A stretch of 64,000 nucleotides of DNA from Paraphoma chrysanthemicola. Taxonomy: Eukaryota; Ascomycota; Dothideomycetes; Pleosporales; Phaeosphaeriaceae. A model generated the notes under the pieces. That model searched no databases. It was given only the letters and a program-made list of their open reading frames with translations, and had not been told where the DNA came from. The position numbers and the translations under genes are program-made. Where the stretch lies: NCBI GenBank assembly GCA_020744225.1, contig JAGMWG010000014.1:186001-250000 (forward strand), written 5' to 3'. Of the stretch, positions 10,908 through 23,368 are shown piece after piece. Numbering within the stretch: position 1 is the first letter of the stretch; each line of letters begins with the position of its first letter.

Positions 10908-11652
10908 ATGCGTTACACCATTGCCGCCGTCGCTGCTTTCGCCAGCCTTGCTGCCGCCGTCCCCGGCTACGGATACGGAGAGGCCCCCGTGGTCACTCCT
11001 ACTCCTACCCCAGCCTACCCTGAGTACCCCGCCTACCCAGTTGCCCCTGCTTCCAGCAAGGCTCCTGAGTACCCGGCTTACCCAGTCTCCTCTGCTCCCA
11101 CCAAGCCTTCCTCCAAGGCCCCGGAGTACCCCGTCTACCCGGCCTCGTCCTCGGCCCCAGTGAAGCCATCTTCCAAGGCCCCCGAGTACCCAGTCTACCC
11201 CGTCTCCTCCAAGCCAACCTACCCTGAGCACCCGGCTTCCTCCAAGCCTGCGGTCCCAGTCTACCCCGTCTCCTCCGCCCCGGCCTCCAAGCCAGTCAAG
11301 CCTGCGGAGTCCTGCGTCAGCTCCACCACCATCACCGTCACTGTCCCCTACCCCACTGGCTCCGGCTACCCCGTTGGCCCTAAGCCATCCGGCCCAGGCA
11401 GCAAGCCTTCCGGCGGCGCCCCGGCTCCTTACCCATCCAAGCCCGTTGGCACTGGTGTTCCCCCCAAGCCAGTCTACCCCACTGGCACTGGGTAAGTTTT
11501 CTGCTATCTACCCCACATGAGCATCTCACTAACAGTATCACAGTGCTTACACCAAGCCCTCCACCCCGGCCCAGTTCACTGGTGCTGCCAACTCGCTCAA
11601 CGCCGCTGGCTTCGTTGCTGGTGTTGGTGCTTTCGCTGCTTTCTTCTTGTAA
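10908..11652 (+). CDS. Proline-rich GPI-anchored cell-wall protein
   Basis: Two exons, 10908-11491 and 11544-11652, split by a 52-nt GT-AG intron; 230 aa. Residues 1-18 form a signal peptide (MRYTIAAVAAFASLAAAVP). The body is low complexity: repeated units with KAPEYPxYP and S/K/P-rich linkers, then a CVSSTTITVTVP segment common in fungal wall proteins. Exon 2 encodes the C-terminal GPI signal, small residues followed by a hydrophobic tail (AAGFVAGVGAFAAFFL). It should be secreted, O-glycosylated and attached to membrane or wall. The promoter is pyrimidine-rich, suggesting high expression. Repeat number could vary between strains. Confidence 0.9.
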
Positions 11653-13443
11653 ATGTCAACCCTTCAATTCAGCACGCCTACGGGTAGGCTATGACTTTAC
11701 ATGAACGCATTGCAAAAGGATCGGACATTATATTCATGGTAGATATCCTTGGTCTCGTAGAGGGTAATTGTAATTAGCTGGGGACGGTGTTGGAGAATCG
11801 CAGAACTTGAAAACCTACAAACAATTGTGCCTCTTCATTGTGATGTTTCTCCTTGAGTTTGATACTTAGCGCTGCCTACCTTCGATATCCCGGTTCATCT
11901 CGATACCTGCAAGGTGACTGCGAGTGTTCTATCCTGTCGCTGTGGCCTTTACGCAGCCATCGTTACACCAACCCACTCCCTCTAGTACTGATCTCAATAA
12001 TCACCTTGCTTCCCATCCCGGTCCGTCGTAACACTCAACCTCCACCCGCTGTCAAAATAAACCCTGACAACCTAATAATCTATCCTCGCCAGATCGCCAC
12101 CACGCTCCCTTGCCTCGCCAACCCCCATCCGCTCCCGAAATGAGCGGTACCACCACCCGACACGCGACCCTGCCACAGGCGCACGCAAGGCATGCGGCGA
12201 CTCCACAACCTTAATTGAACCTCGCTCGCGAGCGGTGTCGACTGGTTGTGTATGGAGATGCGCGCAGCCGGGACTTTGCTGCAAGTATGCGCGATGGGGG
12301 TATGAGTGTAGGACGTAATGCGCATTTTAGGAATTGGTACGTCGCGACTGGCGCGAAGAGTCCAGCTGGTTCAGCTGCCCATCACGAAGTACACGCACAA
12401 TCTGCGCAGCAATACGGCACGACATTCGGCACAACATATCGAATCGCACGATATCAAGCAAGGCGTTCATGGACACGGCATGGCCAGCGGGTTCTACGAC
12501 ACGACGGTATCGCGGTGTCTTAGTTGCACATGGGAGATGTGACGTTTGCGCGCTTGGTTTGTGCGACATTGGAGCCGTTGGACAACGTGGGTAGGTGAGG
12601 TGGTGGATGCAAGGGACGCATATAGGCGATTGAAAAGGCAGGATAGAACCTAGTCTCGGTCTTGGCAAAGACCCAAATGTCGATATTTGATCCATTAAGG
12701 TCGTCGAAAGTTGTAAGCAAGAGCACAAGGTCGCCATTGCCGTCCCTTACATAGTTTGTGCTTGTCAAAAGCAAAGATTCGGCAGTACACCCATCAGTTT
12801 TATCGGGCCAGGATAACTTCAAGCCATAGCCCTGACAGGATTGATACCTCTTTTTGCAGTTGGTACCCGATGGCAGCGATCGGTCGCAGCCGACCTTGCG
12901 TTCTGCAGCTTGTCAGCCCATTTGACTTTTGCGAACGCACTATGCCGTGCCTTTACATGTCCAACAGTTTTGCGCGCTTTCCTTGTCGAGGGATACTGAA
13001 TGTCGCTATACTGTCATTGAGGATGCGAAGCGCTAGCCACGAGGTAGAAACGTCCCGTTAACCTACCTAACCACGGCTTGAGTACAGTGGAGCGAACGGG
13101 CAGCTCTGTTCTCAATGTCCTATGGTCATATCTGACAAAATCAACTGAGTGAACCATATATATATTTACATCTCTACGATCACTGGCTCCAATGTCCTGA
13201 CTGTCATTCTCGCCAAAATGCCTTGAAGGACCAATTGTCTAGCCAGAATTGTCTCTTCAACAATTTATGCCGAGACAGGTATGCATCAGCGCTTGCGTGC
13301 ATGTGGTGGCGGGGTACAGCAAATAGCACAGCCTCGTTCAGCTGCGCTTTCCTCAGCCTGACGTCGCAGCCTGCACTTCGATCACTCCATCCTCTGCAAA
13401 TCTCTTTCCGCATCACAAAGACACCGGGAGGGCTACTTAAATC
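11653..13443. other. Intergenic region, no supported gene
   Basis: Several open frames up to about 135 codons exist on the minus strand (12.3-12.8 kb), but they overlap in different frames and lack recognisable features. The right part is the promoter of the NLR-like gene. Confidence 0.4.
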
Positions 13444-16437
13444 ATGGAGGCTCTTGTAGCTGTTGGTCTTGCCGGCAACGTTGTTCAGTTTGCCCTGTGC
13501 GTTGGAACGCTTGTCAAAGAAGCCAAGTCCATCAAGCAGCACGGTAGCACAGATGCCATACCGGCATTACGCGCTAGTACGGAGGCGCTGATTGGCCAGT
13601 CACATGCACTGAGGATACGCTTGACGGCCTCAATGGCGACACCAGCGGAAGAAGATCAGGTAAGCAAGGTCGCTTGATGCGCATTGTGGATATGTTAACG
13701 CGAACAGTATCTCTTAGACTTGGCAGAGAAATGTGAAGCTAGCGGCAACCAATTCCTTGCCTTTCTGGAGGAAACCCTTCCGATTGGCCAATCAAACACT
13801 TATCAGGCTACCAAGGCAGCTGTTAAGGTCAAGATGAAATGGAACAGGATAGAGGATTTTGTCAGTAATCTAGAACGACTACAGAGTGCACTTGCTCTTG
13901 CAACTATTCTTGCATGCCGAAAAAATGCAGAGAGCAATCACGAAAAAGTGCTCACACATCTCTGCGACATGCGATCCGAAAACGAGGCGATAGGGCGTAG
14001 CAACAGTACCCTTCAAGACTCGATTCAGACACTCTCAAGCTTGATCGACCATCAGGGAGAAGAAAGTCGCAAGCTTGTCAAGTCCCAAATGCGCAGTTGC
14101 ATAGACGCTATTCATCTCAGAAGACCCGGATTATATGCAACAGAGCATGAGATATGCACTTGGCTCGACTTCCGCCAGATCACATGGAGGTTCGACAGTG
14201 TCAATACGGCCTACCGCCACACTTTTGAGTGGATCTTCAAAGCTCCAAGTGGCCACAAAAGATGGGACGACCTCGAAGACTACCTCAAAAGCGACGACAA
14301 TGGCCCTTACTTCATCAATGGAAAAGCAGGAAGTGGCAAATCAACGCTCATGAAGTATATACTTAAGCACGAGAGAACGAAGACAGCACTCGAAGTCTGG
14401 AATTCAGCGGACACAGAACTCATATTCTTGCATTTCTTCTTCTGGAATAGCGGCACGCTCTTGCAGAAGTCACATATCGGCATGCTGAGAGCCCTGCTCC
14501 ATGCCGTACTCACCAAGCATCCTGAGCTAATCCCGACCGTCTTTCCTGCCGTGTATCGTGGATGCAACAATTCCAGGGTCGAAGCCGAGCCCCAGTACAT
14601 CGAGTTGAAACGCGCTCTGGCCCTCCTCCTGCAGAAAGCGACTTTCCTTAGATTGGCAATATTCATCGATGGCGTTGATGAGCTCGACGGCGACCATCAC
14701 GATATTTCTCTCTTTCTGCGGCATTTGGCATCGGACCCTAAAGTGAAGATGGTAATTTCAAGTCGTCCCATCAACGCCTGTCTGGACGTCTTTCGAAATT
14801 GTCCTTCGTTGCGGCTTCAGGATTTGACCAGGGAGGATATGAAACACTTCATTCAAGGCGAACTATCATCACACGGTGGTATGGTTGCGCTTGCGCAAGA
14901 GTTCCCAGACCAAAGGACAAGCCTAGAGGCCATCATTTTGGAGAAAGCGAGCGGTGTCTTCTTGTGGGTTGTCCTCGTTGTGCGCCTACTCGTCGACCGT
15001 CTTCGTGACGGCGATACTTTCGATGAACTCTACGAGACTTTGGGAGCCTTGCACTCTGACATCAAAGTGCTTTATGAACAAATGTTCAATGCACTGAAGC
15101 CAGAGTATCAGACTGAGGCTGCGCAATTACTTCAACTAGCTCGCCTGTGGGACGAAATTTTCGAAGCACCCATACCTTCTCTAACACTATCCTTTGCAAT
15201 GGGTCAGCAATTCCAAACCCTGGCCGCCTCCAACATAGCGGCCTCGCGCGCAGCGATAGACTTGACTTTGCTGCGCTTCGCTAAACGTATTCGAAGCCGC
15301 TGCGTTGGACTTTTGGAGTTTACGCGATTGGACAGCTGGGACACACCATATGTGGATTACCACCACCGCAGTGTAGCTGAATTCCTCGATCAGGATTCTA
15401 TCTGGACGTATATTCGGGGAAAATCGCAGGGATCTATATTTGACCCTCACCGTAGCCTCGTCTCAGCCTGTATTTCTACTATGATAACAGCAGAATTCAC
15501 TGGGGAGATTTTCAAACTCGAGGAATTTTTCTTCAAGCTCACCGACATCTGCAGACATGCTAGTCATTTCGAAAAAGATGACATCTCTGGATATCTCACA
15601 GAAGCCAATGATGCAATGCAAATATATCAGGCCAATTCAAGATATCACTGGTCTCTTGGTCTCTATGGGGCTGTGGGACCGGAGCTTATCCGCGACTACC
15701 TCGACATCAACACATTCGCGGCAAGTCAGGCTCTTCTGTACTATTCGCCTGAAGAAGTTGCCAAGTTTGATAGCAACAAACGCATAGCTATTATTGCAAG
15801 CATGCTGGGCAACTACGTGCCCACGCGTTACTTAACACGAAGTGGGCAAGAAAGACATGTAGGACATGCAGGACATGATCCCCTGGCATACCACTTGCAA
15901 CATACGATGCCGCAGAATATCTTTTCAATCGAAGAATGGTTCACGTGGTCGATACTCTGGGACTACATGGCAACGTCTGCGGAACTGCTTTATGCGATTT
16001 TGGCAACGGCCGTGGAGCCACAACTGGTTTGGCGGTCGATAACAAGGGAAGGCGAAAAAAGGGCCCAAAGACTTCCTGATCGATGGCGATCACTTGAAAA
16101 TGACCTCCACGAGCTTCCCAACAGCGATCACCTGGTCGATATCATGGCGAAGATTGGCCACTTGATCAAATATGGTGAGGCGAAGTCTCTACTTTGCGTA
16201 GTTATTACAGAGGCCAGCCTTGAGAAGAAGGCAAAGTATCATCATAAGACGATACTGGAGAGCAGTTGTGAGACTACAGGTCGTGTAAGTGAGACCTCTC
16301 ACCCAAATTCAGCAGTCGGTGTTGCAACGAATCCTGTGCAGCCATCACCGGCAACCTCCAGCAGATTCCACGTAGAGGATCGTATGTATCCTCGGATACT
16401 TTTGTCGATGCCCAATGGTAAGAGTGTATTGCTCTGA
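13444..16437 (+). CDS. NACHT-domain STAND protein (fungal NLR-like)
   Basis: Two exons, 13444-13659 and 13708-16437, with a 48-nt GT-AG intron; about 981 aa. The N-terminus (MEALVAVGLAGNVVQF...) is the kind of SesA/HeLo-like helical domain that precedes fungal NACHT modules. The NACHT core starts near 14300: Walker A INGKAGSGKST, then Walker B LAIFIDGVDELDG, and a sensor-like VISSRP. A winged-helix-like stretch follows, then a block with YHHRSVAEFLDQDSIW as in the conserved region C-terminal to NACHT in this family. No WD40, ankyrin or TPR repeats are seen, so the sensor part is short or atypical. STAND proteins oligomerise on ligand binding and trigger cell death or defence; that role here is inferred. 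The last 50 residues may hide another intron. Confidence 0.9.
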
Positions 16438-18686
16438 AGATAGACAGGCTTTTTGATCGAGGTTTTGACTTCCATTGTCTCTGGATGGGGCTCATTTCGC
16501 TTTCCTAGGTACCCTGGTTATAGTGCTCAGAGTGGAGTAAATCGACTATGTAAAGTTCTGAGAGAGATAACACAGCCTCAGAGACGGAGCAGTTCCACCG
16601 ATAGCTGGTCCGCTTTGCCATTGTGGTACTTGAGACTTGTCGGCAAGCCAGGCGAGTTGTCGAGAACTAGATGTAGTATAGACCGCGGCCGTGAGCGGCG
16701 GCAAGCCTTACATGCTCAATAGACCTATTGTGAGATCTTTAACGAAACATCGATCCTGTTTCCCAAATGAGATCCAGGATCTGATTGCCTGGAGCTGTCA
16801 GCAATCCGAGCTTCAGCGCTTTCTAGTAGGTGCTAAGAACATCAATAAAAGTCCTTAGCCGAGCCGACTCATCGATACAATTGGCAGCTTCAGATCTCCA
16901 TATTTGGAGCTCATCTACGACCTGCGCCCACGATGGTTTCTGTGAGTTTGCAGCGTTCCGGACTGATCTCTTCCACAGCCAAACCTTGCTGTACGCCGTG
17001 CCGTTGCTGCTTCATTGCTCTTATCATTAGCACATATGTAGAAAGTGCTCTTAGAACAGCCCTACTTGGCATGTGTGTCTAGAGTGCGCTTCCTGCGCGC
17101 ACCGTCGTGGAGTACTGTGGTGACCTAGGCAAACGAGTAGCATCGCCCGGTGCTAACTTTATGACTTTGAACACACCTGGGTAGATGGGTAGGCTGTATC
17201 ATGCCTCATTACTTGGTAAAGACAACTGGTGTAGTGTAGTCTAAGCAATATGGCCACGAGGAGAGGAGGGCTGCTCTTGCGAGATGTCCTATCGTTGGTG
17301 GGTGTATTCGGGCTTAGCGTTGCCTATCCTAAATGAGACATCGGAAAGCACGCCGCCAGGTATAAACGACCCAATCTTATCTTAACCTGCAGCGGCCTCT
17401 GCACCTTCCTTGTGCGTGTGAAAATTTAGCTGGAATTACGTTAAGAGTTTGATCAAGATGCAGGATTCAAGAGTCAACTGTGGAGCTCTGCTGGGATTTA
17501 TGACCGAGCAGCAACGCTGCGACAATCGCAGCAGTAGGAATGCGCCCGTCGACGCAATAGGGAACGGAGCATCTTCACAACGGTATGAGAACTCTGGTTG
17601 GAGACGATGATGAGCACATCTGCTTTTCAGCGCGTACGGCGTTTTGGTTTGCAGGATCGGGAGCACCCGGCTAGCATCCTGGATCTCAATGAGCATCTGC
17701 GCAGCTGATGCAGAGTGGCGAGTGATCTGAGCGAGTCTATTGCGCAGCAGTGCAGCTGATGGTCCATTCATCCCGGGAATTGTCGTGCATCCAATCGTAC
17801 CGCTGGGTCAGTCGGTCGATGAGCTGGGCCAGCCGCTGGATGTGTTCGCGTGCAAGCAGGATGGATGCGACTCCACCACCATCGATAACGATATGATGCG
17901 CATGCGCGTCAAGGACGTACATTTTTTTCGTATCTCAGAGCCGATGGAACGAAGAAAAGGCATCGCAGATCGATATTCCCGTGAAGCTGCACTGACTGCC
18001 TCCTATCTTGGTGTCGCAATGGGGGATCGATATGGCTTTGCGCTTTTGTCGTTCACCTCAAATTGCACGCAGATTCAAAGACATCGAGGCGTTGATGTTG
18101 ATGCAGTCAATGGTACTGCCATCTGTGTGTCCCATGCACGAAAATAGACGTGCGTGTTTCAGGCTTTTCGGCCCCGTCAACTTTTCACCACGAAGCTGTG
18201 CTGGTCCAATATTGTTCGTCGTTTCAAGAAAGAGCTTACTGAAAACGTCTTTGCACTCTTTGTTGCTTGCAGCTTGATCCTCCAGAATGTCGAAGGAGGG
18301 CATGCATCATGTCAACTGAACTCGCTGCAGCTCAACTTTGCGTTCGCAATTGAGCACTGTCACCCTGTAATTACCAGGATGACCTCACAAACCTCATTAA
18401 AGCTCCTAGCCAATGCAATGCTAACTCTAGAGTCATTTCTAAAATCTGACAGTGCATTTGAAGTAAGGTCTATTGTTTATAGAGATGATGCACGTACAGG
18501 TTACTACGATAATGCAGCACAGCAGAATTGCGGCCTGTGCACCAGCTGACAGATGCTATTGGCTGGGCAGCTCGCAAGTCGAAGCGCCTAACGATGGCTG
18601 TGCATCTCCAGCCTTCAGCTGCGCGACGACCATCTTCCTGGTCTCCCTCAGTAACTTCGTAGTACATCCACAGGTTGAGCGGCGAC
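16438..18686. other. Intergenic region with possible gene remnants
   Basis: No intact gene is supported. Minus-strand frames at 17436-17922 and 18058-18303 look partly coding (for example the segment AREHIQRLAQLIDRLTQRYDW), but stops and frame changes interrupt them. The right part carries one copy of the direct repeat described at 18127-18420. Confidence 0.4.
18127..18420. repeat. Diverged direct repeat, left copy
   Basis: This stretch aligns by eye, in the same orientation, to about 21071-21360. Shared words include gcacgaaaatagacg and gttcgtcgtttcaa, and the block ttgttgcttgcagc matches cgttgcttgcagc. On the minus strand both copies can encode DQAASN and S-L-K-H-x-R-L-F-S-C with an intron-like GTAAG...CAG between them, so they look like relics of one small gene. 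They flank the HET gene at 18687-20461. Confidence 0.7.
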
Positions 18687-20461
18687 ATGCGACTTATCGA
18701 TACGAGCACCGGGATCTTGAAAGAATTCATAGGCAGCAACGTTCCGACGTATGCGATCCTCTCGCACACGTGGGAGGATGACGAGATTACGTACAAAGAC
18801 TACATCAAAGGAAGGAATCAACTCAGGAAAGGCTACGAGAAGATCACACAAACTTGCCGACTTGCGAGGGAGAATGACATCGCATACGCTTGGATCGATA
18901 CCTGTTGCATTGATAAAAGCTCATCCGCTGAATTGTCCGAGGCCATCAACTCCATGTACTTATGGTACGAGAGAGCAATACAGTGCTATGTGTTTCTTTC
19001 TGATCTAGGAGTCGACACAGAATTGAAGTCAGCACTACCACGTTGCAGATGGTTGTACGTGACTCGATATGATGGTTCCCTCGAATGTCTTTTCTGACGT
19101 CTCTCAGTACTCGGGGGTGGACCTTACAGGAGCTCATTGCAAACCGCACTGTGACTTTCTTCGATTCGAAATGGAACCATAGGGGGACCAAGCTTGATTT
19201 GGCAAGACATCTTGCTGAGATTACTCTCATCGACGAGGACGTGATGAAGGGTAACGCAAATCTATCAGATTTTTGCGTAGCAACAAAAATGTCATGGGCT
19301 GCGAAGAGAAGCACGACACGGATCGAAGACCGCGCGTATTGCCTCTTGGGCCTATTCGAGGTCAATATGCCTTTGCTATATGGCGAAGGAGAGAAAGCCT
19401 TTCAGCGGCTCCAAGAAGAAATCATTCGCTCCACGCCTGACTTCAGCATATTCGCTTGGACGAAGCCTGCATGCTCACGACCAGATTATATTCAACGGCA
19501 CAGAATTTATTGCGGCATCTTGGCAACTTCGCCTTCGGACTTCAGCAGGCGGCCATATGCCGGTCGTGGAACTTTGAAACAAGAAGATTTCAATGCATAC
19601 GAGTTCGCATTGTCAAATTTCGGATTGCGTACCCGCGCCCACATCGAATCTCACCAGACTGACTGGGGTGGTTACTCATACGTGCTTCCCTTGCAGAATC
19701 TGACCAGGAGACATTCTGCGAATGGCCTGACCTTGGGAGTACGACTTAGGAAATGCGGGCCCGACATATTTGTCAGGGAAGACCCATGGGCTTTATTTCA
19801 TGGTCCAAAAGGCGCACCAAATGCGCCTAGGGAACGTTACTACTTGACGAGCATTTCGAAGGCAGAACAGCGCTGCGCAACATTCACCGACGACCTCTTT
19901 ATCGAAAAGTCTCGTAAGTATGCTCTGCAGGTCCAGCGCCCACCGGAAGTCGACTTGTACGATGCATGGCCCGGGTCACGGTACGATGATGAGGATCAAC
20001 TATTCTTTGCGGAGCAATCAATCTGCGATTGCTGTATGATGAGGCTTTGGGTGAAGTTCCAAGTTCGAGTTGGCAGACGCGATGTCGTTGTCGACTTCGA
20101 ATGCGTTTTCTACGCCGTAGGATGGTCGTCGGAAAGCGCTGATGATATCCAATGCACCCTCTTCGAGTACGAAGCGAACTCCAAATCCGTCAACGAGCTG
20201 CAAGCTCAGATTGCCCAGTGGGATCACGACCGCGACGGCGTCATAGGTCAACTGATCTACTATCATATCCCGAAACAAAAGGCATTTGTGTTCAACATCC
20301 CCGACACAATGTACAGTGTGTACGTATCGTATCAGCTCACACCAACTCCCTTGCGGATGACATCGCCAAGGATCAGCTCATGGACTGTGAAATTCTCTAC
20401 AGAAACTTATGAGACGGCAAATATGCCCTTGATAGATCGGGGGCAGTGGGGCAAAGCTTAG
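18687..20461 (+). CDS. HET-domain protein (HET-E/HET-6-type)
   Basis: Two exons, 18687-19054 and 19108-20461, with a 53-nt GT-AG intron; 573 aa. The start ATG gives MRLIDTSTGILKEF, the classic N-terminus of this HET class. Motifs: YAILSHTWEDDEITYKDY, YAWIDTCCIDKSSSAELSEAINSMYLWY, and across the splice W-F-T-R-G-W-T-L-Q-E-L. The downstream block MSWAAKRSTTRIEDRAYCLLGLFEVNMPLLYGEGEKAF is split here only for description; it is the usual extension after HET in this family. No NACHT or repeat domain follows, and the C-terminal 250 residues are uncharacterised. It is expected to act in the cytosol in heterokaryon-incompatibility-type cell death, by family. It is the only complete HET gene here besides the ankyrin one, and decayed repeats lie on both sides. 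Confidence 0.92.
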
Positions 20462-22007
20462 ACTACTACTCATGGCGCGGGTAGAATTCGACACGGTTTG
20501 CGATATGAGCTGAAATGCGCGATCCCCGGTACGTTCCCGGAGGAGCCAGACAGCGAAGACATATAGACTAATACACTTGTTACTATGCTAATTTGACATT
20601 GCGTTTGCTCCTCCCTTCAATATCATCGTGCATTTTATAGCAACTCAGGCCTTACAGACTATCTCGTCGTAGCGCACCAACGGCACCTACATCAGCCACC
20701 TGAGCGTTGTCTAGATCATCCGACCGCTCGCTTGACAACGCATTCCCCTCACCAATCGGTCGCTCCGGGACAAGCAAAGTCGCAGCAAAAGTTGATAAGA
20801 TTGAGATGGCGGGAGCAGGTACTGGTGGAGGAAGGCGATGTTTTGTACGACGTGCTAGTGAGTGGGGAACTGGGTGTGGATGCGAGGCGAGGTTGAAGCG
20901 TGGACGGTGATTGATGGTAGGTACGCTTGTGAGAAGACCTGCCGATTACATTGCACGGCGCACCGCAGGTCGCCTCCGGACCTGGAGCAATATCGTCGCA
21001 GCATGTCTGTTCGCTCAGGCCGTCAGTGCGCAAGCAAGATGTTCACGGAGGAAATGGTCCTGCTGACTGTGCGCGCAAGGCACGAAAATAGACGTCCGTG
21101 TTTCAAGCTTGTCGGCGCCGTCGAACTTCCACTGGCAAGGCTCTGCGAATCAATAATGTTCGTCGTTTCAAAACAGAACTTACCGAGAACACCTTCACAC
21201 TTTTACAACCTCGTTGCTTGCAGCCTGATCGCCTGGAGGATCAGCGGATCTGGTAGGTGTGGTTCATGTCAATTGACCTTGCATCACTCCGGGCTTGCGC
21301 AAACGGAAGGATCACGACCAGAATAACCTCAAAAACCGCATCAACGCTTCTCACGCTCTGTCAAAAGAAAGCCATGCCCCCTGGACGATATGCGATGCTT
21401 TGCGCAAGTACGAAGAAAGATTTTGGCTGCGCCGATCCGGTGTTTCTTGTGGGGTGCCGATCCCGAGCGTTCCTGCATCCGCCCACGCCAAAATAGTGCA
21501 CCAACATCATTTAGACAGCGCCACTGCGAAGACCAAGATCCTGCAAGCAAATCTAATACACTGCACTAGCCACACAGTAAGCGAAGTGTATATGACTGAC
21601 AGCCTTGGCGGCGTCTCACTTTTGACGCGATTGAAAGCTTGAGGGTCGAGCTGGTAAACATTGACCTAGGTTTAGCCTTGTTAGGCAATTTTGACCGTGC
21701 GGAGAGGAGGCCATTGAAATGTTGTCTTCAGCCTGGAGGAGATCCGTTGCTTGGCTTGAGTGTGGCGTATGGGCGAGATGTGTTGTGTGGTCCCAGAGTC
21801 GAAACATTGGATGGGTAAACGTGAAGCTAACATACATACTATATCATAAGCGAGAACGGAGAGGAGGAGTCGTCTCGACCAGGAGACTGTGACAGTATAA
21901 AGACTCCAGCATACCTCCACGATACTCACCTCAATACAGGATCATCTACACCCAACTAGCCTCATTCGTCCAAGTGACAATCTACCGGACGACATCAATA
22001 TTTCACC
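20462..22007. other. Intergenic region with right repeat copy
   Basis: No intact gene is supported. The region holds the right copy of the direct repeat (21071-21360) and, near 22000, the promoter of the secreted-protein gene. Open frames are short and overlapping. Confidence 0.4.
21071..21360. repeat. Diverged direct repeat, right copy
   Basis: Partner of 18127-18420, same orientation. The minus strand here has an intron-like sequence with GTAAGT at its 5' end and TTCGCAG at its 3' end, then frame S-L-K-H-G-R-L-F-S-C. TGA and TAA codons break the upstream part, so this copy is not a working gene. Confidence 0.7.
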
Positions 22008-22685
22008 ATGAAGTCCTTTACTATTCTCTCCATACTCACAGCCTCCGCCTTCGCCGCACCTTCGACACCCGTTCTCTCCACCCGAACCTTCTTCAACCAA
22101 AAGCCAGGCACATGTCCAACCAATTCCGCCCTGCCCACCGGCAAGCTGCCGGCCGGAAGCATCTCAACCTCGCTGCTCCTCCCCATCAGCGCCAAGAACC
22201 CAGATAAATCCTACCCAGCCACTACCTGGGCCACAATCACACCCAACGACCTGTGCACCATCTTCAACCTCGATCTCGACTCCAACGCCGTCCAGGGCAA
22301 AATCTGCAACCTCGTCCTCTCCCTCCCAGCCCTTACGCAATCACCTGGATCCGTGCTTCTCAGCGGAAGTGGGAAATTCACGTTCACAGGCTACGACATT
22401 AACGTCGGCGGCGTTGTGGGCGAAACAACATACAACAAGCAACCAAGGCCGGGCCCGAGTCCGCCGAACCCACCCGCGATTGTCAAGCCGGGGAATAGTT
22501 ATGTGGTGAATGCGGCGCCGTGTGGCATGCCACCGAATATTGGCAAGGTGAAGGTCAGTGGGAGTTTGTGTTCGAGCGATTCCATGTTGGCGTTTAAGCA
22601 GGGCGAGGGGCTGGGTGGGTGTCCGGTTGGGTTTTATGTTGTGTTAACGGATGATCCGAATGCGGGGGAGGGTGAGCATTATTAA
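22008..22685 (+). CDS. Small secreted protein, But2-like
   Basis: Intronless, 225 aa. An N-terminal signal peptide (MKSFTILSILTASAFAAP) is followed by a mature region with six cysteines, including C-x(3)-N near residue 36 and a C-terminal CPVGFYVV block. The pattern, with a GSGKFTFTGYD segment and a final FKQGEGLGGCPVGFYVVLTD, resembles fungal secreted proteins with a C-terminal But2-like domain, but this is a loose visual match. There is no GPI tail. Location should be extracellular. The function is unknown; an effector or wall role is possible but unsupported. Confidence 0.8.
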   Translation: MKSFTILSILTASAFAAPSTPVLSTRTFFNQKPGTCPTNSALPTGKLPAGSISTSLLLPISAKNPDKSYPATTWATITPNDLCTIFNLDLDSNAVQGKICNLVLSLPALTQSPGSVLLSGSGKFTFTGYDINVGGVVGETTYNKQPRPGPSPPNPPAIVKPGNSYVVNAAPCGMPPNIGKVKVSGSLCSSDSMLAFKQGEGLGGCPVGFYVVLTDDPNAGEGEHY

Positions 22686-23368
22686 GTGCGAAGATTGGGG
22701 TCGGAAGGGGAGATGTGTATAAGGTCAACTGTGGTGGGAATTAGGTACTCGATTCAATGTAAATACTCTACATCTTCCTGTAAAGGGTTGTGTTTGCGAC
22801 GAGATGGCGCATTGACTCCGATTACAGGACAATTGTGCATGTCGGCGCGTCGATTTGTGACTTTGGAGCTCGCTTTTCACTACTTGTTATTGCTGCTGTA
22901 GGCTTCTGTGGAACGTGGAGTCGTGACTTCCATCATCATGGTAGCCGTAACCGAGAAGATCCATGTGAACTAAGTAAGCGAAGAGCAGGCAACAGCGTGT
23001 GCCTAGCCTGGCCTCTTACACCAGCAACGGCACAGAGCGATTGATGCTTCAGATTACGAAAGTTCGGCTTCTTACTTACTACCATTGTCTCTTTGCGTCT
23101 TCGAACCTGACGGGATCACATAGCCACTCTCGCCACATCGAAAATGACCTAGGTAGCCTTCAGAAAGTACGTAGTAAGTCTACCAAAATCTGCCGCCGGA
23201 CAAGAGTATTTGTTGACTAATTGAAGGGTCGCAGGTCCATCCGTGGTCATGACGACAAGCGCCGTCGTGTATCAACTAGATCCGGCGCAGACATGTTCTC
23301 AATACACGAAGCTTGGCGTAGCTAGGCTCGTTCGACGGTTCAAATCCACGACCATCTCTCGATCCGAA
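22686..23368. other. Intergenic region, no supported gene
   Basis: Short open frames only. A tRNA-like word (ggttcaaatcc, 23338) has no matching stem and is not a tRNA. The right part precedes the disrupted HET gene. Confidence 0.4.

Noticed and set aside
23330..23365. tRNA T-loop-like word ggttcaaatcc
   Set aside because: The flanking bases do not form a T stem or acceptor stem and no anticodon arm is present upstream.
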